Assembly (NCBI GenBank): GCA_026413225.1
Contig: CM048591.1
Location: 41,706,803-41,770,802 of the forward strand
From: Otis tarda
Lineage: Eukaryota; Chordata; Aves; Otidiformes; Otididae
Length of the DNA stretch: 64,000 nucleotides
Reading direction: 5' to 3'
The translations under genes were made by a program, and so were the position numbers. Position 1 is the first letter of the stretch. Each line of letters opens with the position of its first letter. Of this stretch, positions 48,901 to 59,232 are shown in pieces. The notes under the pieces are model-generated. The model did not search any database and had not been told where the DNA came from. It saw nothing but the letters and a program-made list of their open reading frames with translations.

Positions 48901-51469
48901 AGCTTTAGTTTTTTCCTACCTAAAAGACAGAAATAAGTGCTAAAATACTAAGCCAGAATGATTTCTCTAGCTATAGCTACAAGGTGAGAAATTCTTATAC
49001 CTTGCTGTTTAGAATGTTTTGTAAGCTGTAGGAGAAAAACAAAAACCAAACACCCCAAAAGCTCTCTCTGACAATCATAGAAAAAAAAAATTGAAGAGCA
49101 GAATTTTGAAATGCACCTCTTAACATTAATAATTAATGAGAACAGAGATGACATAACTTCTTTTACATATGTGAGTACAATACAGTAAGTAAATCTGACT
49201 CATCTGGGAGTTTGATTGCTGTGTTTGGAAATCCACCATAACTGGAGCAGGTGGGGGAAGGATGAAGAAGGGAAGGTGATGACAATATTTGTAAAATAGG
49301 CTTCCAGAAAATGAGGAGATAAAAGATGTTGACAGGATTTTAGACTTTAAAAATTGACACTGACACATGTATGACCCTTTCTAGGAAAATATTTTTTAAA
49401 GTTTAGTTTTTCAGGTTCCAGAAGTTATCATTTATGGAGGCTGGACATATTTTTCCTTTGACAAAGATATTTTCTTATTTGTGGAGAAACTGCTCACTGC
49501 TGCTTATATCAATGATCTCACAAACCTGTTGTGAAGTCCCTGTAAGATTTTGGGCCCACCCAGTTCTCTGAACATGGTGGTAGAAAAATATAACTGGTTG
49601 CCTTTTCTGGAGACATTCACCTGTATAAATGCCAGTCATCTAAACCTGAGATACCAGGAAAAGGAAAAAATGTCAGTTGGCTTGTATCCTGAAAAATAAA
49701 ATACTATTGTCTTGATAATTTTGCATAATAAACAATGTTACTGAATAACATTAAGCAACGTAGTTTCATTTACTCTTCTGTTACATTCCACTGGTTTCCT
49801 GTGCATATTGCAAAGAAGTAGTGGTCACTCATTATAGATATTTGCTTCGGAGTCTTAAATTTCTCAGCAAACTCTGTTTTTAGACCTGAGCTCTTGGTAC
49901 ACACTAGATATTTAGCAGAAGAATATAAAAGCAGTGGAAAGTCCATGTCAGATTAGAAATATTCACTCCTATATCACAGACTTAGGTTTGGGACAAAAAT
50001 TTGTGTAAAAGTAAATGTCTTTTCAGTGTTTATTGGAATTTATACCTAGTTCCAATAATAAAATCAAACCAACAAAAAATCCCTAAACCTTAGGTTAATA
50101 CTTTGGCTTCAGCCCCAGTGATTATATTTCAGCTGCCTTTACAGGGTATATAACTAGTCAGAACACCACCACATTGAACACCAGCTCTCTCGGGTTACAT
50201 TTGACAAATTCTGAAGGGATTTTAGGATTTAACACAAATATTCTATCTGTGAGGTCTTCAATCTTGTATGCTAGTTCCTTAAATATTCTAAGAAATATTC
50301 AATGAATATTTTATAATATCTTAACCAGCAGTTGTTCTACAGTAAGTTGAGCGGTTTCAAAAGATGCAGTTCTTGTGAGTGAGTGCATAACGATTTTCAG
50401 TGTACTAGATTAGATACACGTTCACATACTTTAGGAAGCCTGCCTCCTTTATACAGTCTTGACATGGGGGCAGGATGAAGATTGGTGATGAAGATTGTTA
50501 TGTGTCAAAAGGAGTATGATTATGTGACTCACCTTGTTTTCCATTATATATAATTTAAAAGCATACTGTCATGGTATTTCTCATAATTAAAAAAGTCCTT
50601 GCTATTGTTTATAATTATCCCCTTACTGCTTGACATTGAAATCTGTTTCCTTACTGATTTATTTTCCCCTTTCTTTGGAAGTACTTGTGGATGAGTTATT
50701 GAAGAGTTATATATGAATGGTGGGTGAGTTAATTCTTATGCTTTTATTAAGAGAGGGGAGAGAATTTCTTTGTATTTCACCTACGTGGTTTTCTTGAAAA
50801 CCACTTGGCTGTCCTCACTGGATTCCCATGTTATGTCTGTGGACAAGCTGAATGTGGCAGTGCAGCACTTCCTTGTGTCATGCCTTCGTGGTCCATGCTG
50901 TGCAGAGAAATGGGCAGGGAAATGCCTTCAGTTAAAAACCTGAGCCTGAGTCAGTATATCTCTTCCTTTAGGAAGATCGATGAGAGGATATAATATACTT
51001 CCTCATCAGTTTATTGCATGACTTTCATCTTTTATCACCTAGTCTCATCATAGATAGTCAGTTCCAAACATATTGCCTGTAGTCATCCATGATATTATCT
51101 GTCTGGCTTTTTGAATCTCCCTCAAACTCCAGCAATTCTGACAGATATGTTTGCTCGTTTGCATTGCATAAAACAGCGTGGTAAATTTCATAATTCATAT
51201 ATTGTGAGGCTGAGATATGAGGTCTTTACCTAATCATTGTCTCACTGAGTCATGTCAGATGTTCAGCTAGCTGATTTTCCTATTCCTCACTGATACGATA
51301 TGTAGTAGTTTCTTATGGGTAAAGAAAAGGAATCAGGGAAATACAGATTGATCCTTCCATTCTTATAACCTTTCACTTTCCAGAAATCTGCAATTTAGGA
51401 ACTTTTTCTGAGCTGAAAATTGCATCTAGACTGCCTTTTAGTAGACCTTAATAGAGCCTTCTGGTGAGT
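45933..51469. other. Unique AT-rich non-coding sequence
   Basis: No gene or repeat family is recognised. A minus-strand mini-exon pattern at about 46755-46784 (acceptor GTGCACTCAG, donor GCAGCAG then GTAAGC, 30 bases) is striking but too short to call. A GAAAT repeat lies at 48026-48042. Confidence 0.5.
48026..48042. repeat. GAAAT pentanucleotide repeat
   Basis: Three and a half tandem copies of GAAAT; a minor microsatellite. Confidence 0.75.
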
Positions 51470-52075
51470 TGACATTGGCTGCAAGGCACCCATCCAGCCA
51501 CTGTCTCACTATCCCTCCTCAATAGGGTGGAGGAAAGGGAAAAAATAAGATAGAAAAACTCAGGTCTCGTTGGAGACAAAGACAGGCAGATCACTTACCA
51601 GTTATTTTCATGGACAAAATAGACTTAACTTGGGAAAAAGGATTTTAATTTATTACCAATTAAAATAGAGTTGGATGGTGAGAAATGTATGCAAAATCTA
51701 AAACATCTTCCATCCTCTTCTCTCTAGTCTCAACTTCTCTCCTTTATTCCTGACTCCTCTGCCTTCTGACCCTGCACCACAAGCAGCGCAAAGTGGCATG
51801 GGGAATGGAAGGTTGTGGTCAGTTCGTAATTGTTCCTCTCTGCCATTCTGTCTTCCTTACTATTTTCCCTGCTGTGCCATGGGGTCCTTCATGGGGTACA
51901 GGGAAATATCCTCTCTACTGTGATGTTTCCCACAGGCTGCATAAGAATCTCTGCTACAGTGCCTGCAGCACCTCCTCCCAATTCTTCTCCAATAATCATG
52001 TTGTTTGCAGGGTTGTTTCTCACAGTTTTTTTCCCCTCACTCCCATTAATTTAATTGTTTCATTGTATATTACAA
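51470..52075 (-). mobile_element. Decayed ERVL-type LTR fragment
   Basis: A diverged relative of the LTR at 14475-15655, in the same orientation. Matching landmarks in the same order are: the ACTGTCTCACT block; the AAAATAGACTTAACTTGGG block (compare CAGACTCGACTTGGGG); reversed AATAAA (TTTATTACCA); GGTTGTGGTCAGTTCGT (compare GGTTGCGGTCAGTTCGT); CCATGGGGT; and GAATCTCTGC. It is shorter than the other copy because of internal deletions. No retroviral genes flank it. Ends are approximate. Confidence 0.6.
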
Positions 52076-52179
52076 TGTAAGTACTTCCTTTTACTTTATA
52101 CTCCGTGACTGCTAATTTTATTTGTCTCCTCCTAGATTGTGTGTATGTGGAATGATGAATAGTGATACCTATTCAATTT

Positions 52180-53010
52180 CTTCATGCTACTAATGATTTT
52201 ACAGATAGTAGTCAATTTTTTGGCCATCTACCTCCCAGATTGAAGAGCCTCTTTGGTTACTCTTTTTAGAGAAACCATTCCATACTTCAGACTACACTTT
52301 TTGCCCTTCCTGTCTTTCATGGAACTATAAAACAGAACCATTTAATCTCTGTTGAAATGAGGATATTACAGCTGAAATGTTGTTGTCACCAGGGTTTACA
52401 GATATTTGTTTTAATTGCTATTCTTTTCCTAACAAAAAGTTATTAGCATTCTAGTTTTATTTTTTATTTCTGGTGAGCATTTTAGGGAGTTGTCCATGGT
52501 AGATCTGAAATCCATTTCCTTCCAATAAGATTTAATTTAGAGGACATATTTTCTCTTTGCTCTTTAGTTTTAATTTAGCACCACTTACTTTAATCTGTTT
52601 TTCCCTGTCATTCTCTATTATGAAATTATTAATATAAACTTCAGTAATTTTAGATTTCTTCCATCAACTGTTGTATATCATTATAAATTCTTATTTTTTC
52701 AAATTACTATTTCCTGATCACCTAAGAATATGATGAACACAGGAAAGATTTCTCAGACAGACTTTCCTGGTAACCTTCCTTTATACTGAATGTTAACTGT
52801 TTATTGTTATTCTTTTCTTAGTACCATTAACCAGTCATAAATTCTTTGGAGGACCATCCCTCATGCCCTCCAAAATCTTGGCTTTTAAAACACTTTTTAG
52901 AGAGAGACTTTTCCGGAAGTTTGCTGGAACTCCAAACACACTATATGAACTGGATAACCTTTGTCACCTCTGCAAGAGCTCAAGGAGTGCTTGAGTTGAC
53001 TCTGCCTATT
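52180..53010 (-). mobile_element. Ancient amniote CR1/L3-type LINE relic
   Basis: On the minus strand this is part of the reverse-transcriptase region and 3' end of an old CR1 lineage also found in turtles and crocodiles. Plus-strand landmarks in order, matching the reversed family sequence as I remember it, are: ACCTCCCAGATTGAAGAG, CATTCCATACTTC, TTTTTGCCCTTC, GTTGTCCATGGTAGATCTGA, TTAACCAGTCAT, GGAGGACCATCCCTCATG and ACTATATGAACTGGATAACC. Homology is continuous over about 830 bases but heavily diverged. The 67-codon open frame at 52846-53049 is a by-product of it. Confidence 0.65.
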
Positions 53011-54869
53011 CCTAGCACTACAAAAAAAAGGGAAGGAGTTCATGAGTAGAATAAGACTCACTGTCCAGGAACAGACCGATGTAACAGACTTCCAGATGCA
53101 GCCTTATCCTTTTGGCTCCCAAAGTTTTATTTCCAGCTGAAGTGATCCAAAGAGATGGCCCTACCTCTTATGGGGCTACCTGGAGTTTTTGCAAAGCTAC
53201 TGTTTCACCATCTTCTAAATGTTGTCTCCCACAGTACCTACAGCAAACTTATCTCTGTGCAACTGCAAATTAATTAGGCGTTTTAAAACCACAAAGCACT
53301 GCTATTGCATGCAATATACACTATCTGAGCAAAGATGTAACTTTGAAGCTTTATTAAAAGAACTGTGAAATATCCACTGGGTTACATTTTGGCATCTTCT
53401 TCTGGCAATACAGCAATTGTGAATTTTTTCCTTCACGTACACAAAACTAACTAAACAAAGGAATCATTGTGCAGTTTTTTTTTTCCTGCTTGGAGAACGA
53501 ATGACAGTTTTAAGAAAAAAGCTACTTCAAATCAAAATATCAGCTTGCTAGGATCACTAACTCACTTCGATAACACTGCAAGAAAAGGCCTGCAGTAAGT
53601 ACTACAGTTACTAAAATGGCTCATACTTCTTTCAGGCCGTCTTGATCCTTTAAGGCCTTTCTCCAGCTTAAGGGTATCACTCAAGAGTAGGGAATCTGTG
53701 TCCTGCTCCTTTACCCAGGACCTTTAGAAAAAGAGTCTGCTCTGTCATGGACTAGGCTTTCTCTGATAGCTGGTGTGAAGATAAACAGAATTGTTTGTCC
53801 TTGATAGTTCTTCTAAAGAAAATTCCCCAGACAGCAGTGTTTATGTTCAATGAGTTTTTAACTTGCACACAATGCAAAAGTTGGTCATAATACGGACCTA
53901 AATAGGGAGATACTAGACATATACACAAAGAATTAATTAAATTTAAGAAAAGGAGAAGGAGTCATCAATGAGACTTTCTCAGGAGCAAAACTCTTTGTAC
54001 AATGGCTGTTCTGGACTAGGCAAAATTATCTGGGACTTACTGTGAGGAACAAACCTCCATTGTTGAGCAAATGTGCTAAACCCCAGATCAGTCTTTCTTG
54101 AATCTCTCTGTAAAACTCCCTTCTGTTTGAAAAGAGAAAAAACACAACATAAAAGTAAATATTTAAGCCTGTACTTCAGTAAAATATGGTGCTTACAGGA
54201 AAATTGTGGTCCTGGAAATGCTTGTTCAGGTGCATAGAATTTACCCCAAAACCTTCCTTCTTACTTAGAAATAACCCAGATGCCTAGAAAAATGCCTGGA
54301 AATGTGCACTCTGCACGTATCCAGAGCTGCTTCTGTCTTGACAGACTGAGCAACCTAAGTCCAATCGTTACCGAGAAATAGTTATTTCTCTGCATGACTC
54401 CTATCAGGCCTCTGTGTAAGCACTACTGCCAGGATCAGTTAAGATCTCTGTAACGAGGTCAATGTGGCTATTATGAATCCCATTTTAAGCTACCAAACTG
54501 GGATGCCTAGGTGTGAGTCAATTAGATTAGATCCAGTCTGTGAGCCAGCCACATCACACGAAATTTTGTGAGTCTCAGCACTGCAGCGTGTAAGCCAGTT
54601 TTTGCAGTCTGTCTTCACGTTTGGAAAAGTTACTTGTTGTGGTACCAAATCCTTTATTTGATCGGGCACTAAATCACCTGCCTTGTGTTTTTTTTTTCCA
54701 TTCCTAATTTTGATGACTAATTGTCACATGTTTGACAGCAGAAAAGTAGTTGTTAATTTCCTGCTATCTAAACATTTGCCACTGTTTATGACCTTTAAAA
54801 CACTCTTTTTTTTTTTTTAATTGAGACTAACTTTGGCTTGCCAATGACAAGCTGTGAGAGGACATACCA
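53011..54869. other. Unique non-coding sequence
   Basis: No gene is recognised. About 54250-54600 is somewhat GC-richer and could be an unidentified old repeat. A run of T at 54805-54818 precedes the CR1. Confidence 0.45.
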
Positions 54870-56379
54870 ACGTTAGAGGGATGGCGTGTTAGCAAGGGCT
54901 AAAGGTCTGAGATGTGCTGGTACAGTGCAGCAGACTTGAAGTCTTACAGAGATGAGCCAGGGGCTTCTGAGGTAACAGGAGCCAACAGGGAAGCACCAGT
55001 GAAATAACACAAAAGAATTAAGAGGTGTTCCTCTAAGAAAGTGACACAGTCCACAGACCAGCTGAAGTGCCTCTACACCAATTCATGAAGTATGAGCAAC
55101 AAACAGGAAGAGCTGGAAGCCACAGTGCTGACAGAAACCTAGCTGTCATTACTGAAACTTGGTGGGATCAATCCCATGATTGGAGTGCTGCTATTGATGG
55201 CTACAGACTGTTCAGAAGGGACAGGTAAGGAAGGAGGGGCAGAGGTGTTGCCCTCTACATCAAGAAATAGATAGAGTGCAAAGGGCTGTCTCTGAAGAAC
55301 AGCTATGCGCAGGTTGAAAGCTCATGGGTAAGAATCAGAGACTGAGGCAAAAAAAGGGAACCTTGTATTTGGTGTTCGCTACAGGCTGCCCAATCAAGGG
55401 GACCCTATTGACAAAGCCTTCTTACTCCAGCTACAGGAGGCATTGTGCTCACAGGCTCTCATCCTGCTGGGGGACTTCAACCACCCCAACATTTGATGGA
55501 AAAGTAGCAGGGTGAACTGTAGGCAATTCAGGAGTGGGAAAAACTTCTTAAGCCAAATAATAGACAGTCCTACCAGAGGGGATGTGATACTGGACCTAAT
55601 GGTCACCAACACAAGTAAGCTAATTGATGACATCAATATTGGAGGCAGCCTAGGTGCTAGTACTCCACTGTACTGGTGGCATTTGCAGCCCTGAAGGATA
55701 TGGATCAGGTACATAGTAAAGTCAAGACCCTGGATTTTAGGAAAGCAAACTTCCAGCTCTTCAAGAAGTTAGTCAATAGGACCCCCAGGGAAACTGCCCT
55801 CAGGGACAAGGGAGCAGAACAGAGCTAACAGATCTTTAAGAATGCTTTCTGTAGATTGCAAGACCTCTTGATCCCCATGTGTAAGAAATCAGGAAAGGAA
55901 GGCAAGAGACCAGTATGGCTGAGTTGATACCTGCTGGTCAAACTAAAAGGCAAGAAGGAAAAGCACAGGCAGTGAAAGCAGGGACAGGTACTGGGATACC
56001 AGGCAGAATCCCTATACTCCTGGGAGGAATATAGGGATACTGCTTGGTTGTGTAGGGATGGGGCCAAGAAGGCCAAGGCCCAGATGGAGCTGAACTTGGC
56101 AAGGGATGCAGAGAACAGTAAGAACTGCTTCTACAAGTATGTCAGCCAGAAAAGCAAGGTCAAAGAAAGTGTACTCCCCAGATACGCAAGACTGGCAAAC
56201 TGGTAACAACAGACAAGGAGAGGGCTGAGGTGCTCAGCAAAATTTTTGCCTTAGTCTTCACTGGCAATTTCTCTTCTCATACCTCTTGAGTCATTAGACT
56301 GCAAGATGGGGACTTGGGGAGCAAAGTTCCTCCCACTTAAGAGAAGACCACCTGAAGAACCTGAATATATGTAAGTCTA
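54870..56379 (+). mobile_element. Old CR1 LINE, 5' half (interrupted)
   Basis: The 5' part of an old CR1, containing the region before the second frame, the endonuclease domain and the linker. In changing frames one can read ETWWD (55154-55168), the GYRLFRRDR block and LGDFNHP (55467-55487), an endonuclease signature; the later SDH motif region is degraded (LGASTPLYWW). Stops and shifts are frequent. Homology breaks off at about 56379, where a young CR1 is inserted, and resumes at 57875. The 5' end is approximate; this is the only copy here that reaches into the endonuclease. Confidence 0.88.
55140..55700 (+). pseudogene. CR1 endonuclease domain remnant
   Basis: An apurinic endonuclease-like domain nicks target DNA in active CR1. 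Here ETWWD and LGDFNHP survive, but frameshifts separate them, an in-frame stop follows NHPNI, and the SDH triad of the family is replaced by a stretch reading ASTPLY. It is non-functional. It belongs to the same element as the reverse-transcriptase remnant at 57875-59150. Confidence 0.85.
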
Positions 56380-57874
56380 AGTTGCCAAGCCACTGGCCAT
56401 CATATTTGAGAAATCGTGGCAGTCTGGTGAGGTCCCCGATGACTGGAAGAGAGGGAACATAACCCCCATTTTTAAAAAGGGGAGTAAGGAAGACCCGGGC
56501 AACTACAGGCCGGTCAGCCTCACCTCCGTGCCTGGCAAGGTCATGGAGCAGATTCTCCTGGAAACCATGCTAAGGCACATGGAGAGCAAGGAGGTGGTTG
56601 GTGACAGCCAACATGGCTTCACCAAGGGCAGATCGTGCCTGACCAATTTGGTGGCCTTTTATGACGGGGTAACAGCATCGGTGGACAAGGGACGGGCAAC
56701 GGATATCGTCTACCTGGACTTGTGCAAGGCATTTGACACTGTCCCGCATGACATCCTTCTCTCTAAACTAGAGAGGCATGGGTTCGATGGATGGACCACT
56801 CGGTGGATAAGGAGTTGGCTGGATGGCCGCACTCAGAGAGTGGTGGTCCACGGCTCGATGTCCAAGTGGAGACCGGTCACCAGTGGCGTCCCTCAGGGGT
56901 CCGTGTTGGGCCCTGCCCTGTTCAACATCTTTGTTGGCTACATGAACAGTGGGATAGAGTGCACCCTCAGCAAGTTCACCGATGACACCAAGCTGTGTGG
57001 TGCCGTCGACTCGCTGGGGGGGAGGGATGCCATCCAGAGGGACCTTGACAGGCTGGAGAGGTGGGCCCGTGCCAACCTCATGAAGTTCAACCAGGCCAAG
57101 TGCAAGGTCCTGCACCTGGGTCGTGGCAATCCCAGGCACAAATACAGGCTGGGCGGAGAATGGATTGAGAGCAGCCCTGAGGAGAAAGACTTGGGACTGC
57201 TGGTAGACGAGAGGCTCAACATGAGCGGGCAATGGGCCCTTGCGGCCCAGAAGGCCAACCGCATCCTGGGCTGCATCAAGAGGAGCGTGGCCAGCAGGTC
57301 GAGGGAGGTGATTCTGCCCCTCTACTCTGCCCTGGTGAGACCCCACCTGGAGTACTGCGTCCAGTTCTGGAGTCCCCAACACAAGAAGGACATGGACCAG
57401 TTGGAAAGGGTCCAGAGAAGGGCCACCAAGATGATCAGAGGGCTGGAGCACCTCTCCTATGAGGACAGGCTGAGAGAGTTGGGGCTGTTCAGCCTGGAGA
57501 AGAGGAGGCTCCGGGGAGACCTGATAGCGGTCTTCCAATACCTCAAGGGGGCTTGCAGGAAAGATGGGGAGAAGCTGTTCAGTAGGGCCTGTTGTGATAG
57601 GACAAGGGGTAATGGGTTTAAATTAGAAGGAGGTAGGTTTCGATTAGATATTAGAAAAAAATTTTTTACAATGAGAGTTGTAGAGCACTGGAACAGGTTG
57701 CCCAGAGAGGTGGTGGATGCCCCATCCCTGGAAATGTTCAAGGCCAGGCTGGATGAGGCTCTGAGCAACCTGATCTAGTCAGGGATGTCCCTGCTTCTTG
57801 CAGGGGGGTTGGACTAGATGACCTTTGAAGGTCCCTTCCAACTCTAACCATTCTATGATTCTATGATTCTATGG
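56380..57874 (+). mobile_element. Young CR1 LINE inserted in the old CR1
   Basis: A roughly 1.5 kb, 5'-truncated CR1, in the same orientation as its host element. It starts in the RT N-terminal region (GTTGCCAAGCCACTGGCC) and ends in about three ATTCTATG-type units at 57850-57874. Host homology stops at GTAAGTCTA (56371-56379) and resumes at GGGACCTGATGAG, which matches the gap-free order seen in other copies. TCTATG at the junction is shared by host and insert, and no clear target-site duplication is present. It is about 98.5 percent identical to the copy at 44994-45932 by hand count. Confidence 0.95.
56381..57778 (+). pseudogene. CR1 reverse transcriptase, nearly full domain
   Basis: An uninterrupted 465-codon frame covers almost the whole RT domain and the C-terminus. 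It enters from the truncated 5' edge and ends at TAG (57776-57778). The first in-frame ATG is internal, so the original start is lost. Visible motifs: [14 protein letters not shown]; motif [12 protein letters not shown] with its catalytic Asp at 56717-56719; motif [18 protein letters not shown]; and motif C reading FTDD at 56975-56986, where the other copies have FADD. Both catalytic Asp codons of motif C are kept. The change is G to A at a CpG, typical of decay. The endonuclease is missing, so the element cannot move on its own. Confidence 0.95.
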
Positions 57875-59232
57875 GACCTGATGAGATGCATGAGATGCAT
57901 CCCAGAGTCCTGAGGTAATTGGCTGATGTAGTTTCCAGGCCCCTTTCCATGATATTTGAAAAGTCACAGCAGCCAGATGAAGTCCCTGGTGACTGGAAAA
58001 AGGATAACATTGCAGCTGATTTTTAAAAGGGTAGAAAAGAGGATCCTGGGAACTACCAACCTGTTACCTTCACTTCCGTGCCTGGGATCTGATCATGGAA
58101 TAGATTCTTCTAGAAGCTCTACTAAGGCACACTGAGTATAGGAAGATGATTTCAGATAGCCAGCATGGCTTCACAATGGGCAAGCCTTGCCTGACCTACC
58201 TAGCGGCCTTCTAAGATGCAGTGACTACATGAGTGGACAAGGGAAGGGCTACAGATGTCATCTATCTGGACTTCTATAAGGCCTTTGACACTGTCCTTCA
58301 CAACATCCTTCTGTCTGTATTGGAGAGATATGGATTTGGTGGGTGGACAGATTTGATGGTTAGGCAGATGAGGAATTGATTGGATGATTAAATGCAGAGC
58401 GTAATGGCTCAATGTCCCAATGGAGACTGGTGACAAGTGGTGTCCCGAGGGGTCCGTACTGGGACCAGTACTGTTTAACATCTTCACCAATGACATAGAC
58501 AACAGAATTGAGTGAACCCATCTGAAATTTGCAGATGACACAAAACTGAGTGGCGCGGTTGACATGCCTGAGAGACAGGATGCTGTCCAGAAGGACCTGC
58601 ACAAGCTTGAGAAGTGAGCCCATGTGAGCCTCATGAGGTTCAATAAGGTCAACTTCAAGGTCCTGTGCCTGGGTTGGGGCAACCCGAGGCTGGGGGATGA
58701 AGGGATTGAGTGCAGCCCTGCTGAGAAGGACATGAGAGTACTGGTGGATGAAAAGCTAGACATCAGCTGACAATATTCAGTTGTGGCCCAGAAAGCCAAC
58801 CACATCCTGGGCTGCATCAAAAGGAGCATGGCCAGCAGGGTGAGGGAGGTAATTCTGTCCCTCTACTCTGCTCTTGTGAGACCTCACCTGGAATATTGTG
58901 TCCAGCTCTGCAGTCCTCAGAGAAAGACATGGAGTGGGTTCAGAGGAGGGTCATGAAAATGATCAGAGTGCTGGAGCACCTCTCCTGTGAGGACAGGCGG
59001 AGAGAGTTGGGGCTGTTCAGCCTGGAGAAGAGAAGGCTCCAGGGACACCTTATAGTGGCCTTCCAGTACCTAAAGGGGCTTATAAGAAAAATAGTAGGGG
59101 CTGTTGCAATAGGACGAGGGATAATGATTTTAAACTAAAAGAGGGTCCTACTCATTGCAGGGCGTTGGACAAAGAGACCTGTAAAGGTGCCTCCCAACTC
59201 AAATCATTCTACGATTCTATGACTCTATGATC
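57875..59232 (+). mobile_element. Old CR1 LINE, 3' half (interrupted)
   Basis: The continuation of the element at 54870-56379. It runs from GGGACCTGATGAG through a frameshifted RT domain (FADD at 58528-58539, with stops before and after) to a degraded ATTCTACGATTCTATGACTC end. A 10-base duplication (GAGATGCAT repeated) lies near 57884-57902. Near 59140 about 190 bases covering the end of the frame and part of the 3'UTR are missing relative to other copies. The gap is an internal deletion, because the terminal repeat is still present. Confidence 0.92.

Noticed and set aside
52846-53049. 67-codon plus-strand frame
   Set aside because: It lies inside the ancient minus-strand CR1 relic and is explained by it.
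58200-58829. 209-codon minus-strand frame
   Set aside because: Antisense of the old CR1 RT domain, whose sense strand carries the FADD motif in a broken frame.
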